A DNA stretch of 37,757 nt from Minwuia thermotolerans (lineage in GTDB: Bacteria; Pseudomonadota; Alphaproteobacteria; Minwuiales; Minwuiaceae). Positions within the stretch are counted from its first letter, which is position 1. The number at the start of each line of letters is the position of its first letter. A program made the position numbers and the translations under genes. Shown one piece after another: positions 8,047 to 15,525 of the stretch. The notes beneath the pieces were generated by a model. The model saw only the letters and a list, made by a program, of their open reading frames with translations, was not told where the DNA came from and ran no database searches. The stretch is taken from assembly GCA_021604565.1 (NCBI GenBank), contig BQJF01000041.1, positions 1 to 37,757 on the forward strand. Reading direction: 5' to 3'.

Positions 8047-8615
8047 TTCCCGCTCTCCCTGTCCTTTTCGTCCCTGCGCGGTGTGCCCTTCAGCCCCTTG
8101 CGTGAAAACCGCCCGCCATGGGCATGGGCCTTTGGCGGCGGCGGCATGCTGACCGATGTCGTTGCACGCTCGCCGAAGCCGCCATGCACCAGGCTGCGGT
8201 CGTACATCAGGATCGCCCCCGCCGTTGCGACATTGAGGCAGAACCCGGTGGGAATCCGCACGACATGGTCGCAGCGGTCAATGACCTCCGGGGTAAGGGA
8301 CCCCTTCTCCGGTCCCATCAGATAGGCGGCGGCGAGCGGGTGATGAAACCTCGGCAGATCGATGGCATCGTCGGTCAGTTCCACCCCCACGAGCGCACAG
8401 CCGCGCGGCAGATCGAAGGCATCGAAACTGTCATACTCGTACCAGGGAACATTGCTGGCGGAGCGCGAGGTGTCCGATGGTGCGCTCTTGGCACTGAATT
8501 CCGCATCGATGGTGTAGACGAAACTGGCACCGAACGCATGCGCCGTGCGGAACAGGTTCCCGGCATTCATGAACTTGGAGAACTGCCAGACCCCGATCCC
8601 GAAATATCCCCGCAT
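8043..8615 (-). CDS. TrmH/SpoU-family RNA methyltransferase
   Basis: This SPOUT-class protein of 190 residues uses SAM to methylate RNA, commonly tRNA or rRNA ribose. Motif 1 is NAGNLFRTAHAFGASFVYTID, with the conserved Asn and Arg. Motif 2 is YLMGPEKGSL. Motif 3 is IPTGFCLNVATAGAILMYD, which makes the knot and SAM pocket. The tail is basic and Pro-rich (RFSRKGLKG), suited to RNA contact. The start MRGYFGIGV at 8615 agrees with relatives and has GGGAG upstream; an ATG at 8636 would add seven residues. The exact nucleotide target is not predictable. It is divergent from the catabolic operon and coupled to the downstream thioesterase. Confidence 0.9.
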   Translation of the reverse strand: MRGYFGIGVWQFSKFMNAGNLFRTAHAFGASFVYTIDAEFSAKSAPSDTSRSASNVPWYEYDSFDAFDLPRGCALVGVELTDDAIDLPRFHHPLAAAYLMGPEKGSLTPEVIDRCDHVVRIPTGFCLNVATAGAILMYDRSLVHGGFGERATTSVSMPPPPKAHAHGGRFSRKGLKGTPRRDEKDRESGK

Positions 8616-8685
8616 TGCCAATCGCTCCCTCTCCATTCGGATCGCGGCATCTTATAGAGCAGATTCCATGGCCGTCGGAACTTCC

Positions 8686-8724
8686 TTGAGCGGGACCGGC
8701 GCATGATTTACTTTAAGCTTAAAG
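8686..8724 (+). promoter_or_regulatory. Predicted promoter with 14-bp palindromic operator
   Basis: TTGAGC at 8686-8691 and TACTTT at 8709-8714 are spaced by 17 bases and fit a sigma-70-type -35/-10 pair. The perfect palindrome CTTTAAGCTTAAAG at 8711-8724 overlaps this -10 and stands out as an AT-rich patch. It lies 24 bases before the first gene of the operon that encodes a MarR regulator. A MarR dimer binding here would block transcription. The match to MarR-type sites is by form and context, not by a known consensus. Confidence 0.6.
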
Positions 8725-8748
8725 CATTATTGCGGAGGACGAGGATCG

Positions 8749-9540
8749 ATGGAGGATGCGGCAAGCCTGAGTGGTCAGCATGTTCTGGTTACCGGAGCGG
8801 CGCAGGGGATCGGCCTGGCCATCGCGGCGGCGTTTCTGGATGCGGGAGCATCGGTGACGATCGTCGGACGCAATGCGGAGCGGCTGGCCGGCGCGGCGGC
8901 CGAACTGCGTGCCGGGCATGGACAGGCGAAACTGTTCGAGGGCGTGGCCGACCTGACCGACGCGGACCAGATCTCGGCAGCCTTTGCGGCGGCGGTCGCG
9001 GCCCAGGGACCGATCACCGTGCTGGTGAACAATGCGGGCGCGTCCGGTGCCGTGCCTTTCGCGAAGATGGACGAGGCGCATTTCAGCGCCATGATGGATG
9101 CGAATGTCCGCTCCACCTTTCTCTGCAGCAAGGCCGTGGTCGGGGACATGTTGGCGGCGGGGACGGGACGCATCATCAACATCGCGTCCACTGCCGGGCT
9201 GAAGGGCTACGCCTATGTCGCATCCTATTGCGCTGCCAAGCATGCGGTGGTCGGGCTGACCCGGGCACTGGCCATCGAACTGGCACGCAAGGGGGTGACG
9301 GTCAACGCCATCTGTCCGGGCTTCGTAGAGACGCCGATGACGGTGGAGAGCGTGCGCAACATCATGGAGAAGACCGGCCGGACGGAGGAACAGGCCCGCG
9401 CCGATCTTGCTGCCATGAACCCGCAGAAGCGGCTGGTGCAGCCCGACGAGATTGCCACCATGGCCGTGCAGCTTGCCTTGCCAGCGGCAGGCGGAATCAA
9501 TGGCCAGGTCATTGCCATTGATGGTGGAGAGACAGCCTGA
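8749..9540 (+). CDS. Short-chain dehydrogenase/reductase (SDR), CoA-substrate type likely
   Basis: This 263-residue classical SDR has the cofactor motif TGAAQGIGLAIA, the NNAGAS motif and the catalytic set Ser-Tyr-Lys in IASTAGLKGYAYVASYCAAKHA. The region PGFVETPMTVESV is typical of the substrate loop, and the C-terminus ends IAIDGGETA. Such enzymes oxidise a hydroxyl or reduce a ketone with NAD(P). The operon suggests a 3-hydroxyacyl-CoA or related substrate, which is inference. GGAGG at 8734-8738 fixes the start. It is the first gene of a six-gene operon and overlaps the MarR gene by one base (TGATG). Confidence 0.92.
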   Translation: MEDAASLSGQHVLVTGAAQGIGLAIAAAFLDAGASVTIVGRNAERLAGAAAELRAGHGQAKLFEGVADLTDADQISAAFAAAVAAQGPITVLVNNAGASGAVPFAKMDEAHFSAMMDANVRSTFLCSKAVVGDMLAAGTGRIINIASTAGLKGYAYVASYCAAKHAVVGLTRALAIELARKGVTVNAICPGFVETPMTVESVRNIMEKTGRTEEQARADLAAMNPQKRLVQPDEIATMAVQLALPAAGGINGQVIAIDGGETA

Positions 9541-10043
9541 TGGACCGGACTGGACTGGCATCGGAAGATCGCGACTGGCCGTCCAGGACCGAACCGCCTG
9601 TGCCGGATGATCGGCTGGCAACACGCCTGTGGCTGCGGATGCTGGCCTGCACCACGCGGATCGAACAGGACATCCGGGGACGGCTGCGGGAGGAATTCTC
9701 GACCACCCTGCCCCGCTTCGACGTGCTGGCGCAGCTGGACCGGGCCCCCGACGGACTGACAATGAGCGGCCTTTCGGCGCGACTGATGGTGTCCGCCGGA
9801 AACATCACCGGCCTGGTCGCCCGGCTAGCTGACGAAGGGCTGGTGGAACGGGCGCCGCACCCCGAGGATGGTCGCGCCCAGGTGGTGCGCATGACAGCAG
9901 AGGGACAGCGGGTATTCGGGCAGATGACGCCTGCACATGCGTCATGGGTCGCGGAGCTGTTCGAGGGATTGAGCGACACCGAGGCGCAGGCGCTGCACAA
10001 GGCGCTGGGCCGCCTGAAGGACCATCTCGAACGACCATCCTGA
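9540..10043 (+). CDS. MarR-family transcriptional regulator
   Basis: This 167-residue protein has the MarR winged helix-turn-helix at about residues 59-120: RFDVLAQLDRAPDGLTMSGLSARL, the recognition helix VSAGNITGLVARLADEGLV, and the wing HPEDGRAQVVRMT with the conserved Asp-Gly-Arg. Flanking helices form the dimer interface. MarR proteins of aromatic-acid operons usually repress their own operon and are released by an aromatic acid or its CoA thioester. The gene is the second of the operon, coupled to the SDR gene, and the palindrome over the predicted promoter is its likely site. The ligand is unknown. The N-terminal 25 residues are not conserved in my view. Confidence 0.93.
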   Translation: MDRTGLASEDRDWPSRTEPPVPDDRLATRLWLRMLACTTRIEQDIRGRLREEFSTTLPRFDVLAQLDRAPDGLTMSGLSARLMVSAGNITGLVARLADEGLVERAPHPEDGRAQVVRMTAEGQRVFGQMTPAHASWVAELFEGLSDTEAQALHKALGRLKDHLERPS

Positions 10044-10095
10044 CGGATTGCCGACGCCCGATCCACCCACGGACCAGAGGCAGGAGACCGAAGAC

Positions 10096-11550
10096 ATGAA
10101 GCTTCTCGAACCGCTGGACATCAACGGCATGGTGCTGCCCAACCGCATCGCCGTCCCCGCCATGGTCACCCGCCTGTCGGGAGAGGATGGTTACGTCAAT
10201 GACGACATCATCGACCGCTACCGCCGCTATGCGGAGGGGGAGGTCGGACTGATCGTGGTGGAGGCCATGGCCATCCATGGCTCCAAGTCCGGGCCGTTGC
10301 TGCGGATTTCCGACGACAGCTTCATCCCCGGTCACCGGCGGCTGGCGGAGGCGGTGCACGGGGCTTCCGATTCGAAGGTCGTACCGCAGATCATCCACTT
10401 CATGAAGGTCGCCCGCTCCGGCTGGCGCCAGAAGATCGAGGATCTGTCGGCGGAACAGATCGAGGCGATCATCGCTGACTTCGGCGCGGCGGCGGCGCGG
10501 GCGCGGGAGGCGGGATATGACGGCGTCGAGCTGCATTCCGCCCACGCCTACACGCTCTCGTCCTTCCTCAGCCGCCGCAACAGCCGCAAGGACGCCTTCT
10601 CCGGCAAGACGCTGGAAGGGCGGCTGCACATGTTCGGGCGGGTGATGGCGGAGGTCCGTCGCCAGGTCGGCCACGACTTCCCCGTCGGCATCCGCTTCCT
10701 GGCGGAGGAGGCGATCAAGGACGGCTACACGGTGGACGAGGCGCGGCTGATCGCACTGCGCATGGCACAGGCGGGGGTCGATTACATCTCCCTGTCGGTC
10801 GGCGGCAAGTTCGAGGATGCACAACTGCGGGAGGGGCATCCCCTCTACCCCTATACCGGCTATTCCGGCGACCGCTGCATGCCGGGCAACTGGTATCCGG
10901 CGCTGCCGCACGCCCACCTGGCCGCCAGCATCAAGCAGTTCATCAATGCCAAGGGCCACAATGTGCCGGTGATCTCGGTCGGCAAGATCTCCGACCCCGT
11001 TGATGCGGAACGGCTGCTGCAGGACGGCAAGGCCGACATCATCGGCATGGCGCGGCAACTGCTGGCCGACCCTGACTGGCCGCTGAAGCTGCGGCAGTCC
11101 CGCCAGGACGCCATCGTCCACTGCATCTACTGCAACGTCTGCAAGCAGCTCGACGAGAATTTCAAGGAAGTGCACTGCTTCCTGTGGCCCAAGGGCGCGC
11201 GGCAGGCCCCGGCGGATGACCCGTCCCGGCCGCTGCCGGTCTGGCCGGACGGGCAGGGCGACCTGACCGCGACCATAACGGAAGGTCAGATCCAGCTTGC
11301 GTGGCCAAAGGTGCCGGGCGTCATTGGCTACGACGTCTATCGCGCGACCGACGGCGAGGTAGCGGAGGTCGTCGAGGCCGTGAAGTCGAGCAAGTACGCC
11401 GACCGCACCGTGCTGGGTGGCCTGCGCTACGACTATTTCGTCCGCCCCTTCGATGCCAGCGGTACCGCCGGTCCACCATCGAAACAGGTTTCGGTCGACA
11501 TGCCGATGCCGGAGGGGCTGGCCACGATGCTGGAGGCCGCCGATGCCTGA
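10096..11550 (+). CDS. Old Yellow Enzyme-family FMN oxidoreductase with 4Cys motif and FN3-like tail
   Basis: This 484-residue protein begins with an OYE TIM barrel at about residues 1-335: LLEPLDINGMVLPNRIAVPAM, the active-site helix GYDGVELHSAHAYTLSSFLS with His147 and His150, the FMN-binding VGIRF, and ISVGKI and IIGMARQLLADPDWP. Next comes Cys343-X2-Cys346-X2-Cys349-X11-Cys361, like the 4Fe-4S site of 2,4-dienoyl-CoA reductase and trimethylamine dehydrogenase. Those enzymes continue into a large FAD/NAD domain. Here it is replaced by about 90 residues resembling a fibronectin type III module (WPKVPGVIGYDVYRA, GLRYDYFVRPFDASG). The ATG at 10096 is chosen for its conserved start and upstream GGAG; 10048 would add 16 non-conserved residues. 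Probable role: reduction of an unsaturated or aryl CoA intermediate. Confidence 0.9.
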   Translation: MKLLEPLDINGMVLPNRIAVPAMVTRLSGEDGYVNDDIIDRYRRYAEGEVGLIVVEAMAIHGSKSGPLLRISDDSFIPGHRRLAEAVHGASDSKVVPQIIHFMKVARSGWRQKIEDLSAEQIEAIIADFGAAAARAREAGYDGVELHSAHAYTLSSFLSRRNSRKDAFSGKTLEGRLHMFGRVMAEVRRQVGHDFPVGIRFLAEEAIKDGYTVDEARLIALRMAQAGVDYISLSVGGKFEDAQLREGHPLYPYTGYSGDRCMPGNWYPALPHAHLAASIKQFINAKGHNVPVISVGKISDPVDAERLLQDGKADIIGMARQLLADPDWPLKLRQSRQDAIVHCIYCNVCKQLDENFKEVHCFLWPKGARQAPADDPSRPLPVWPDGQGDLTATITEGQIQLAWPKVPGVIGYDVYRATDGEVAEVVEAVKSSKYADRTVLGGLRYDYFVRPFDASGTAGPPSKQVSVDMPMPEGLATMLEAADA

Positions 11551-13213
11551 TGCGCGCTCCCCCTCAGCCGCTGCGCCGGGGGGACCCAGCGCGCATGAGG
11601 ATGATTTCGCCGCCCGGATGCTGCCACCGAGGGACCAGTGGCCCGACATGTCGTTCGACAGCCTGCCGGGGCTGGCCGCGATCCCCGACCGGGTGAACTG
11701 CGGCGCGGTGCTGCTGGATGGTGGCGCGGCCCGGTTCGGTGACCGTCCCGCCTGCCTGTATCGCGACCATGTCTGGACCTACGCGGACCTGAAACGACAG
11801 GCGGACCGGCTGGCGCATGTGCTGGTCGATGATCTGGGTGTCCGGCCCGGCAACAGGGTGCTGATCCGTGGCGGCAATACACCCATGTTCGTCGCCTGCT
11901 GGTTCGCGGTGATGAAGGCCGGGGCCGTTGCGGTGGCCACCATGCCGCTGCTGCGCTGGCGGGAACTGGCCTACATGATCGACCGGGCGAAGATCACCGT
12001 GGCACTGTGCGACCGGCGGCTGGCCGACGAGATGGCGCGGGCAGCGGCGGAGAGCCATCACCTGAAACATGTCCGCCACTATGCCGGCGACATGACCACG
12101 CCGGATGAACTGGAGCAGGCCGCGGCCAGCAGATCGGATTCGTTTCAGGCTGTCGATACGGCGGCGGACGATGTCTGCCTGATCGCCTTCACCTCCGGCA
12201 CCACGGGCCAGCCAAAGGGGTGCATGCATTTTCACCGCGACGTGCTGGCGATCAACGCCACCTTCGCCGACCATGTCTTGAGGCCCGGACCGGACGACGT
12301 CTTCACCGGCAGTCCGCCCATTGCCTTCACTTTCGGGCTGGGGGCGCTGGTGACATTTCCCATGTCGGCAGGTGCGGCGACGCTGTTCAATGAACAGTTC
12401 ACTCCGGAAAGCACACTGCAGGCCATTCAGGACCATCGTGTCACCACCCTGTTCACCGCACCGACCGCCTATCGCGCCATGACAGGAATGGCGAAAGATT
12501 TCGACCTGTCGAGCCTGCATACCTGCGTCAGCGCCGGGGAAACCCTGCCTGCCCCGGTCTGGCGAGGCTGGCACGATGCGACCGGCATTCGCACCATCGA
12601 CGGGCTGGGTTCCACCGAGATGCTGCACATCTTCATCGCCGAATTGCCTGAGAACATGCGCGCCGGAGCAACGGGGCGACCGATCCCGGGCTATGAGGCC
12701 AGGGTCGTCGATGACGACGGCAATGACTGCCCGCCCGGCACCGTCGGTCATCTGGCGGTCAGGGGACCCACCGGCGTGCGCTACCTCGACAATCCGGAAC
12801 GGCAGGCGGCCTATGCGCGCGACGGCTGGAACCGGACCGGCGACAGTTATCTGGTCGACCAGGATGGCTGGTTCCGCTATGCCGCGCGCACCGACGACAT
12901 GATCATCTCCGCGGGCTACAACATTTCCGGGCCGGAGGTGGAGGCGATCCTGCTGACCCATCCGGCTGTCGCGGAATGCGCCGTCATCGGGGCGCCGGAC
13001 CCGGAACGGGGCCAGATCGTGAAGGCCTTCGTTGTGGCCCGTGACGCGGCAGCCGCCGGGCCGGAACTGGCCGGGAGACTGCAGGACCATGTGAAGGCGG
13101 AGATCGCCCCCTACAAGTATCCGCGGGCGGTTGAATTCGTGGCCGAACTGCCCAAGACTCAGACAGGCAAGGTGCAGCGGTTCCAGTTGCGCAAGGATGA
13201 GGAAGCGAAGTGA
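11543..13213 (+). CDS. AMP-forming aryl/acyl-CoA ligase (2-aminobenzoate/benzoate-CoA ligase type)
   Basis: This 556-residue ANL-superfamily enzyme activates a carboxylic acid with ATP to an acyl-AMP and transfers it to CoA. The phosphate-binding loop is FTSGTTGQPKG (about residues 216-226). Later motifs are GLGSTEMLHIF, NRTGDSYLVDQDGWF, the hinge RTDDMIISAGYNISGPEVE, and PKTQTGKVQR with the catalytic Lys. The N-terminal PPRDQWPDM and IPDRVNCGAVLLD signature recalls 2-aminobenzoate- and benzoate-CoA ligases rather than fatty-acid ligases, so an aromatic substrate is favoured but not proven. ATG 11543 has GGAGG just upstream and overlaps the previous stop by eight bases. Longer forms of this frame would lie inside the previous gene. 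Confidence 0.92.
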   Translation: MPDARSPSAAAPGGPSAHEDDFAARMLPPRDQWPDMSFDSLPGLAAIPDRVNCGAVLLDGGAARFGDRPACLYRDHVWTYADLKRQADRLAHVLVDDLGVRPGNRVLIRGGNTPMFVACWFAVMKAGAVAVATMPLLRWRELAYMIDRAKITVALCDRRLADEMARAAAESHHLKHVRHYAGDMTTPDELEQAAASRSDSFQAVDTAADDVCLIAFTSGTTGQPKGCMHFHRDVLAINATFADHVLRPGPDDVFTGSPPIAFTFGLGALVTFPMSAGAATLFNEQFTPESTLQAIQDHRVTTLFTAPTAYRAMTGMAKDFDLSSLHTCVSAGETLPAPVWRGWHDATGIRTIDGLGSTEMLHIFIAELPENMRAGATGRPIPGYEARVVDDDGNDCPPGTVGHLAVRGPTGVRYLDNPERQAAYARDGWNRTGDSYLVDQDGWFRYAARTDDMIISAGYNISGPEVEAILLTHPAVAECAVIGAPDPERGQIVKAFVVARDAAAAGPELAGRLQDHVKAEIAPYKYPRAVEFVAELPKTQTGKVQRFQLRKDEEAK

Positions 13214-13602
13214 TGGCAACACCGGTGAACATCAGCCAGGCCCTGGCAGGAAGGGCGTTCTTCAAGGGGCGCACGCCTGACAATGACGACGAGGCAGAGG
13301 CCGCATTCGCCGAACTGGGTGCGATCAACAACGGCCAGATCTTCGCGGGCAGCTATCAGGGTTTCACGGCCTGGGAACGGCACGGCAACGGCGACGAACT
13401 GGTGCAGGTGATCGACGGCAGGACGGAGATCACCATCCTGACCGACGATGGCGCGGAAACGCATGAGCTGACTGCCGGATCGTTCATTGTCGTGCCGCAG
13501 GGCCTCTGGCACCGTTTCAACACACCGGACGGTGTAACGGTCATGACCGCAACGCCGATGCCGACAGATCACAGCAACGCCGAAGACCCGCGCGTCGGTT
13601 GA
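13213..13602 (+). CDS. Small cupin-domain protein
   Basis: This 129-residue single-cupin protein has a first motif at GFTAWERHGNGDELVQVIDGRTEITI and a second at LTAGSFIVVPQGLWHRFNTPDGVTVM. Metal-ligand candidates are limited: His near GNGDE and His in GLWHRF are present, and the Glu is replaced by the E/D of GDE. Such proteins may bind metal, act as isomerases or sense small molecules; no activity can be assigned. The ATG at 13213 overlaps the ligase stop as TGATG; GTG at 13210 is the alternative. It sits between the ligase and the second SDR, so a step or protective function on the same substrate is likely. Confidence 0.85.
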   Translation: MATPVNISQALAGRAFFKGRTPDNDDEAEAAFAELGAINNGQIFAGSYQGFTAWERHGNGDELVQVIDGRTEITILTDDGAETHELTAGSFIVVPQGLWHRFNTPDGVTVMTATPMPTDHSNAEDPRVG

Positions 13603-13634
13603 ACGCGACGCGAATCCTGGGGAGGACACGAAGA

Positions 13635-14546
13635 ATGACTGATATCCGCTATGACGGCCGCGTCGCCATCGTCACGGGCGCAGGTGCTGGCCTGGGCCGC
13701 AGCCACGCCCTGTTCCTGGCAAGCCGCGGCGCAAGGGTCGTGGTCAATGACCTGGGCGGCAGCGTCGATGGCACCGGCGGCTCCGGCAAGGCCGCCGATG
13801 ATGTGGTGGCGGAGATCAAGTCAGCGGGCGGCGAGGCCGTTGCCAACTACGACGCGGTCGGCACGCCGGAAACGGGCAAGTCCATCGTCCAGACCGCACT
13901 GGATACCTGGGGACAGGTGGACATCCTGATCAACAATGCCGGCATCCTGCGCGACAAGTCCTTCACCAAGGTCGATGCCGCCGATTTCCAGGCCGTCATC
14001 GACGTGCATCTGATGGGGGCAGTCTGGTGCACCCATGCCGCCTGGCCAGTGATGCAGGAACGCGGTTACGGGCGTGTGGTGATGACCACTTCCGCCGCCG
14101 GACTGTTCGGCAATTTCGGCCAGGCCAACTATGGCGCGGCCAAGCTGGGCATGGTGGGGCTGATGAACGCGCTGAAACAGGAAGGGCGCAAGAGCAACAT
14201 CACAGTCCATACCGTGGCTCCGATCGCGGGCACACGGATGACCAAGGGGATCGTGCCCGATCAGGTGTTCGAGGCACTGAAACCGGAACTGATCACCCCC
14301 GTCATCGGCTGGTTCGTGGCGGAGGAGAATGAGGAAACCGGCCACATCATCGAATGCGGCGCGGGCTATTACAGCAAGGTGGAGATGATGGAGGGACTGG
14401 GCCACCACTTCGGCCCCTCCGCCGCCGTCACCCCCGAAGACCTGAAAGCGAACTGGGGCACGATCACCGACATGAGCGGTGCACGGCCCTTCCCGTCCGC
14501 GATGGATGCCATCGGCGCGGTCTTCGCGGGCCTGCCGAAGGCCTGA
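13635..14546 (+). CDS. SDR similar to (3R)-hydroxyacyl-CoA dehydrogenase domain of MFE-2
   Basis: This 303-residue SDR strongly resembles the dehydrogenase part of multifunctional enzyme type 2 (HSD17B4). The opening YDGRVAIVTGAGAGLG is followed by VVVNDLGGSVDGTG, KAADDVVAEI and GGEAVANYDAVG. The active site has Ser in TTSAAGLFGNFGQANYGAAK with Tyr and Lys. Eukaryotic MFE-2 fuses this domain to a hydratase and SCP2, but here it is stand-alone with about 50 extra C-terminal residues (GPSAAVTPEDLKANWGTI). Activity is probably NAD-dependent oxidation of a 3-hydroxyacyl-CoA. GGGGAGG upstream of 13635 fixes the start. It is the last gene of the operon. Confidence 0.92.
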   Translation: MTDIRYDGRVAIVTGAGAGLGRSHALFLASRGARVVVNDLGGSVDGTGGSGKAADDVVAEIKSAGGEAVANYDAVGTPETGKSIVQTALDTWGQVDILINNAGILRDKSFTKVDAADFQAVIDVHLMGAVWCTHAAWPVMQERGYGRVVMTTSAAGLFGNFGQANYGAAKLGMVGLMNALKQEGRKSNITVHTVAPIAGTRMTKGIVPDQVFEALKPELITPVIGWFVAEENEETGHIIECGAGYYSKVEMMEGLGHHFGPSAAVTPEDLKANWGTITDMSGARPFPSAMDAIGAVFAGLPKA

Positions 14547-14568
14547 TCCGGGGCGAAGCGATCGCCGC

Positions 14569-15525
14569 TCAGGCGACCCTGTCGGAACGGCTGGAACTGG
14601 CGTCACCGGATGCGGCGTCAGCGACCCCGGCAATCTCCGCCTCCGGAATCACGTCGACCTCGACCTTCAGGTCATGTTCGCCGCCGCCGGTGATCACGCC
14701 CTTGACCGGCACCACGTCCCGGAATCCGCGCCCCCAGGCAACCGTTATGTGCCCCTGTCCGGCAAGCACGCCATTGGTCGGGTCCAGATCGACCCAGCCC
14801 CAGCCCGGCACATGCAGGCGGACCCAGGCGTGGGACTGGTCGGCGCCGACCAGCCGCGCCTGCCCCTTCGGCGGTTCTGTCACCAGGTAGCCCGAGACAT
14901 AGCCCGCAGGCAGCCCCATGCAGCGGAAGGCCGCGATCAGCAGCCGCGCAAAATCCTGACAGACGCCCCGACGGGTCCGGAGCACTGTCGAAAGTGGTGT
15001 CGAGACGGTCGTTGTTCCCGGCGCATAGGCAAAGTCGCGAAACATGCGCTGCGTCAGATCCAGTCCCGCGGCCAGCAACGGGCGACCGGGAGGGAACGAC
15101 GCAGATGCATAGTCCCGGATCGCCATGGCCAGCCATTGCGGTTCGACACGCGCCGAACAGGCATGCAGCAGATGGTGTTCCGGGTCGAGGGCAGTCGGCA
15201 TGATCTCCGGCACGGCATCCCACGCAGGCGTGCCGTCAGGGTCAGGCACGGAGGGCGACAATACCGCGACACGGCTTGTCGAGGTCACCTCGAACCGCTT
15301 GTGCGGGATATCGAGATCGAAGTTCTGCACGATGTTGCCAAAAATGTCGGTGCGCGAAGTGGGTGCCACCGCCGGGCTCGGCAGGATCAGGATACTGCTT
15401 TCCAGGCATCGCTGGTTCAGTGTCTCGCGCGGAGTCAGGTGCAGCAGGTTCTGCGAGACCAGAACCTGACTGCCATATCTGTAGGCCGTCCGATGACGGA
15501 TCCGGTAGAGCATTTCCTCAGTCAT
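14569..15525 (-). CDS. Bacterial transglutaminase-like cysteine protease family protein
   Basis: This 318-residue protein has an N-terminal beta domain (MLYRIRHRTAYRYGSQVLVSQNLLHLTPR) and a transglutaminase-like core with the triad Cys189 (RRGVCQDFARLL), His232 (DQSHAWVRL) and Asp248 (WVDLDPTNG). No signal peptide or membrane segment is seen, so it is cytoplasmic. The bacterial family may cleave or form amide bonds and has few characterised members. The start overlaps the stop of the ATP-grasp/alpha-E gene as ATGA. It is the third gene of a - strand operon and converges on the SDR gene with only 22 bases between. A hydrolase or cross-linking role with the predicted ligase is inference. Confidence 0.92.
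   Translation of the reverse strand: MTEEMLYRIRHRTAYRYGSQVLVSQNLLHLTPRETLNQRCLESSILILPSPAVAPTSRTDIFGNIVQNFDLDIPHKRFEVTSTSRVAVLSPSVPDPDGTPAWDAVPEIMPTALDPEHHLLHACSARVEPQWLAMAIRDYASASFPPGRPLLAAGLDLTQRMFRDFAYAPGTTTVSTPLSTVLRTRRGVCQDFARLLIAAFRCMGLPAGYVSGYLVTEPPKGQARLVGADQSHAWVRLHVPGWGWVDLDPTNGVLAGQGHITVAWGRGFRDVVPVKGVITGGGEHDLKVEVDVIPEAEIAGVADAASGDASSSRSDRVA

Noticed and set aside
9805..11649. Open - strand frame of about 614 codons across MarR, OYE and ligase genes
   Set aside because: It crosses several well-supported + strand genes and has no family motifs; it is produced by codon bias.
11564..13222. Open - strand frame of about 552 codons opposite the CoA ligase
   Set aside because: The ligase on the + strand shows all adenylation motifs; the antisense frame shows none.
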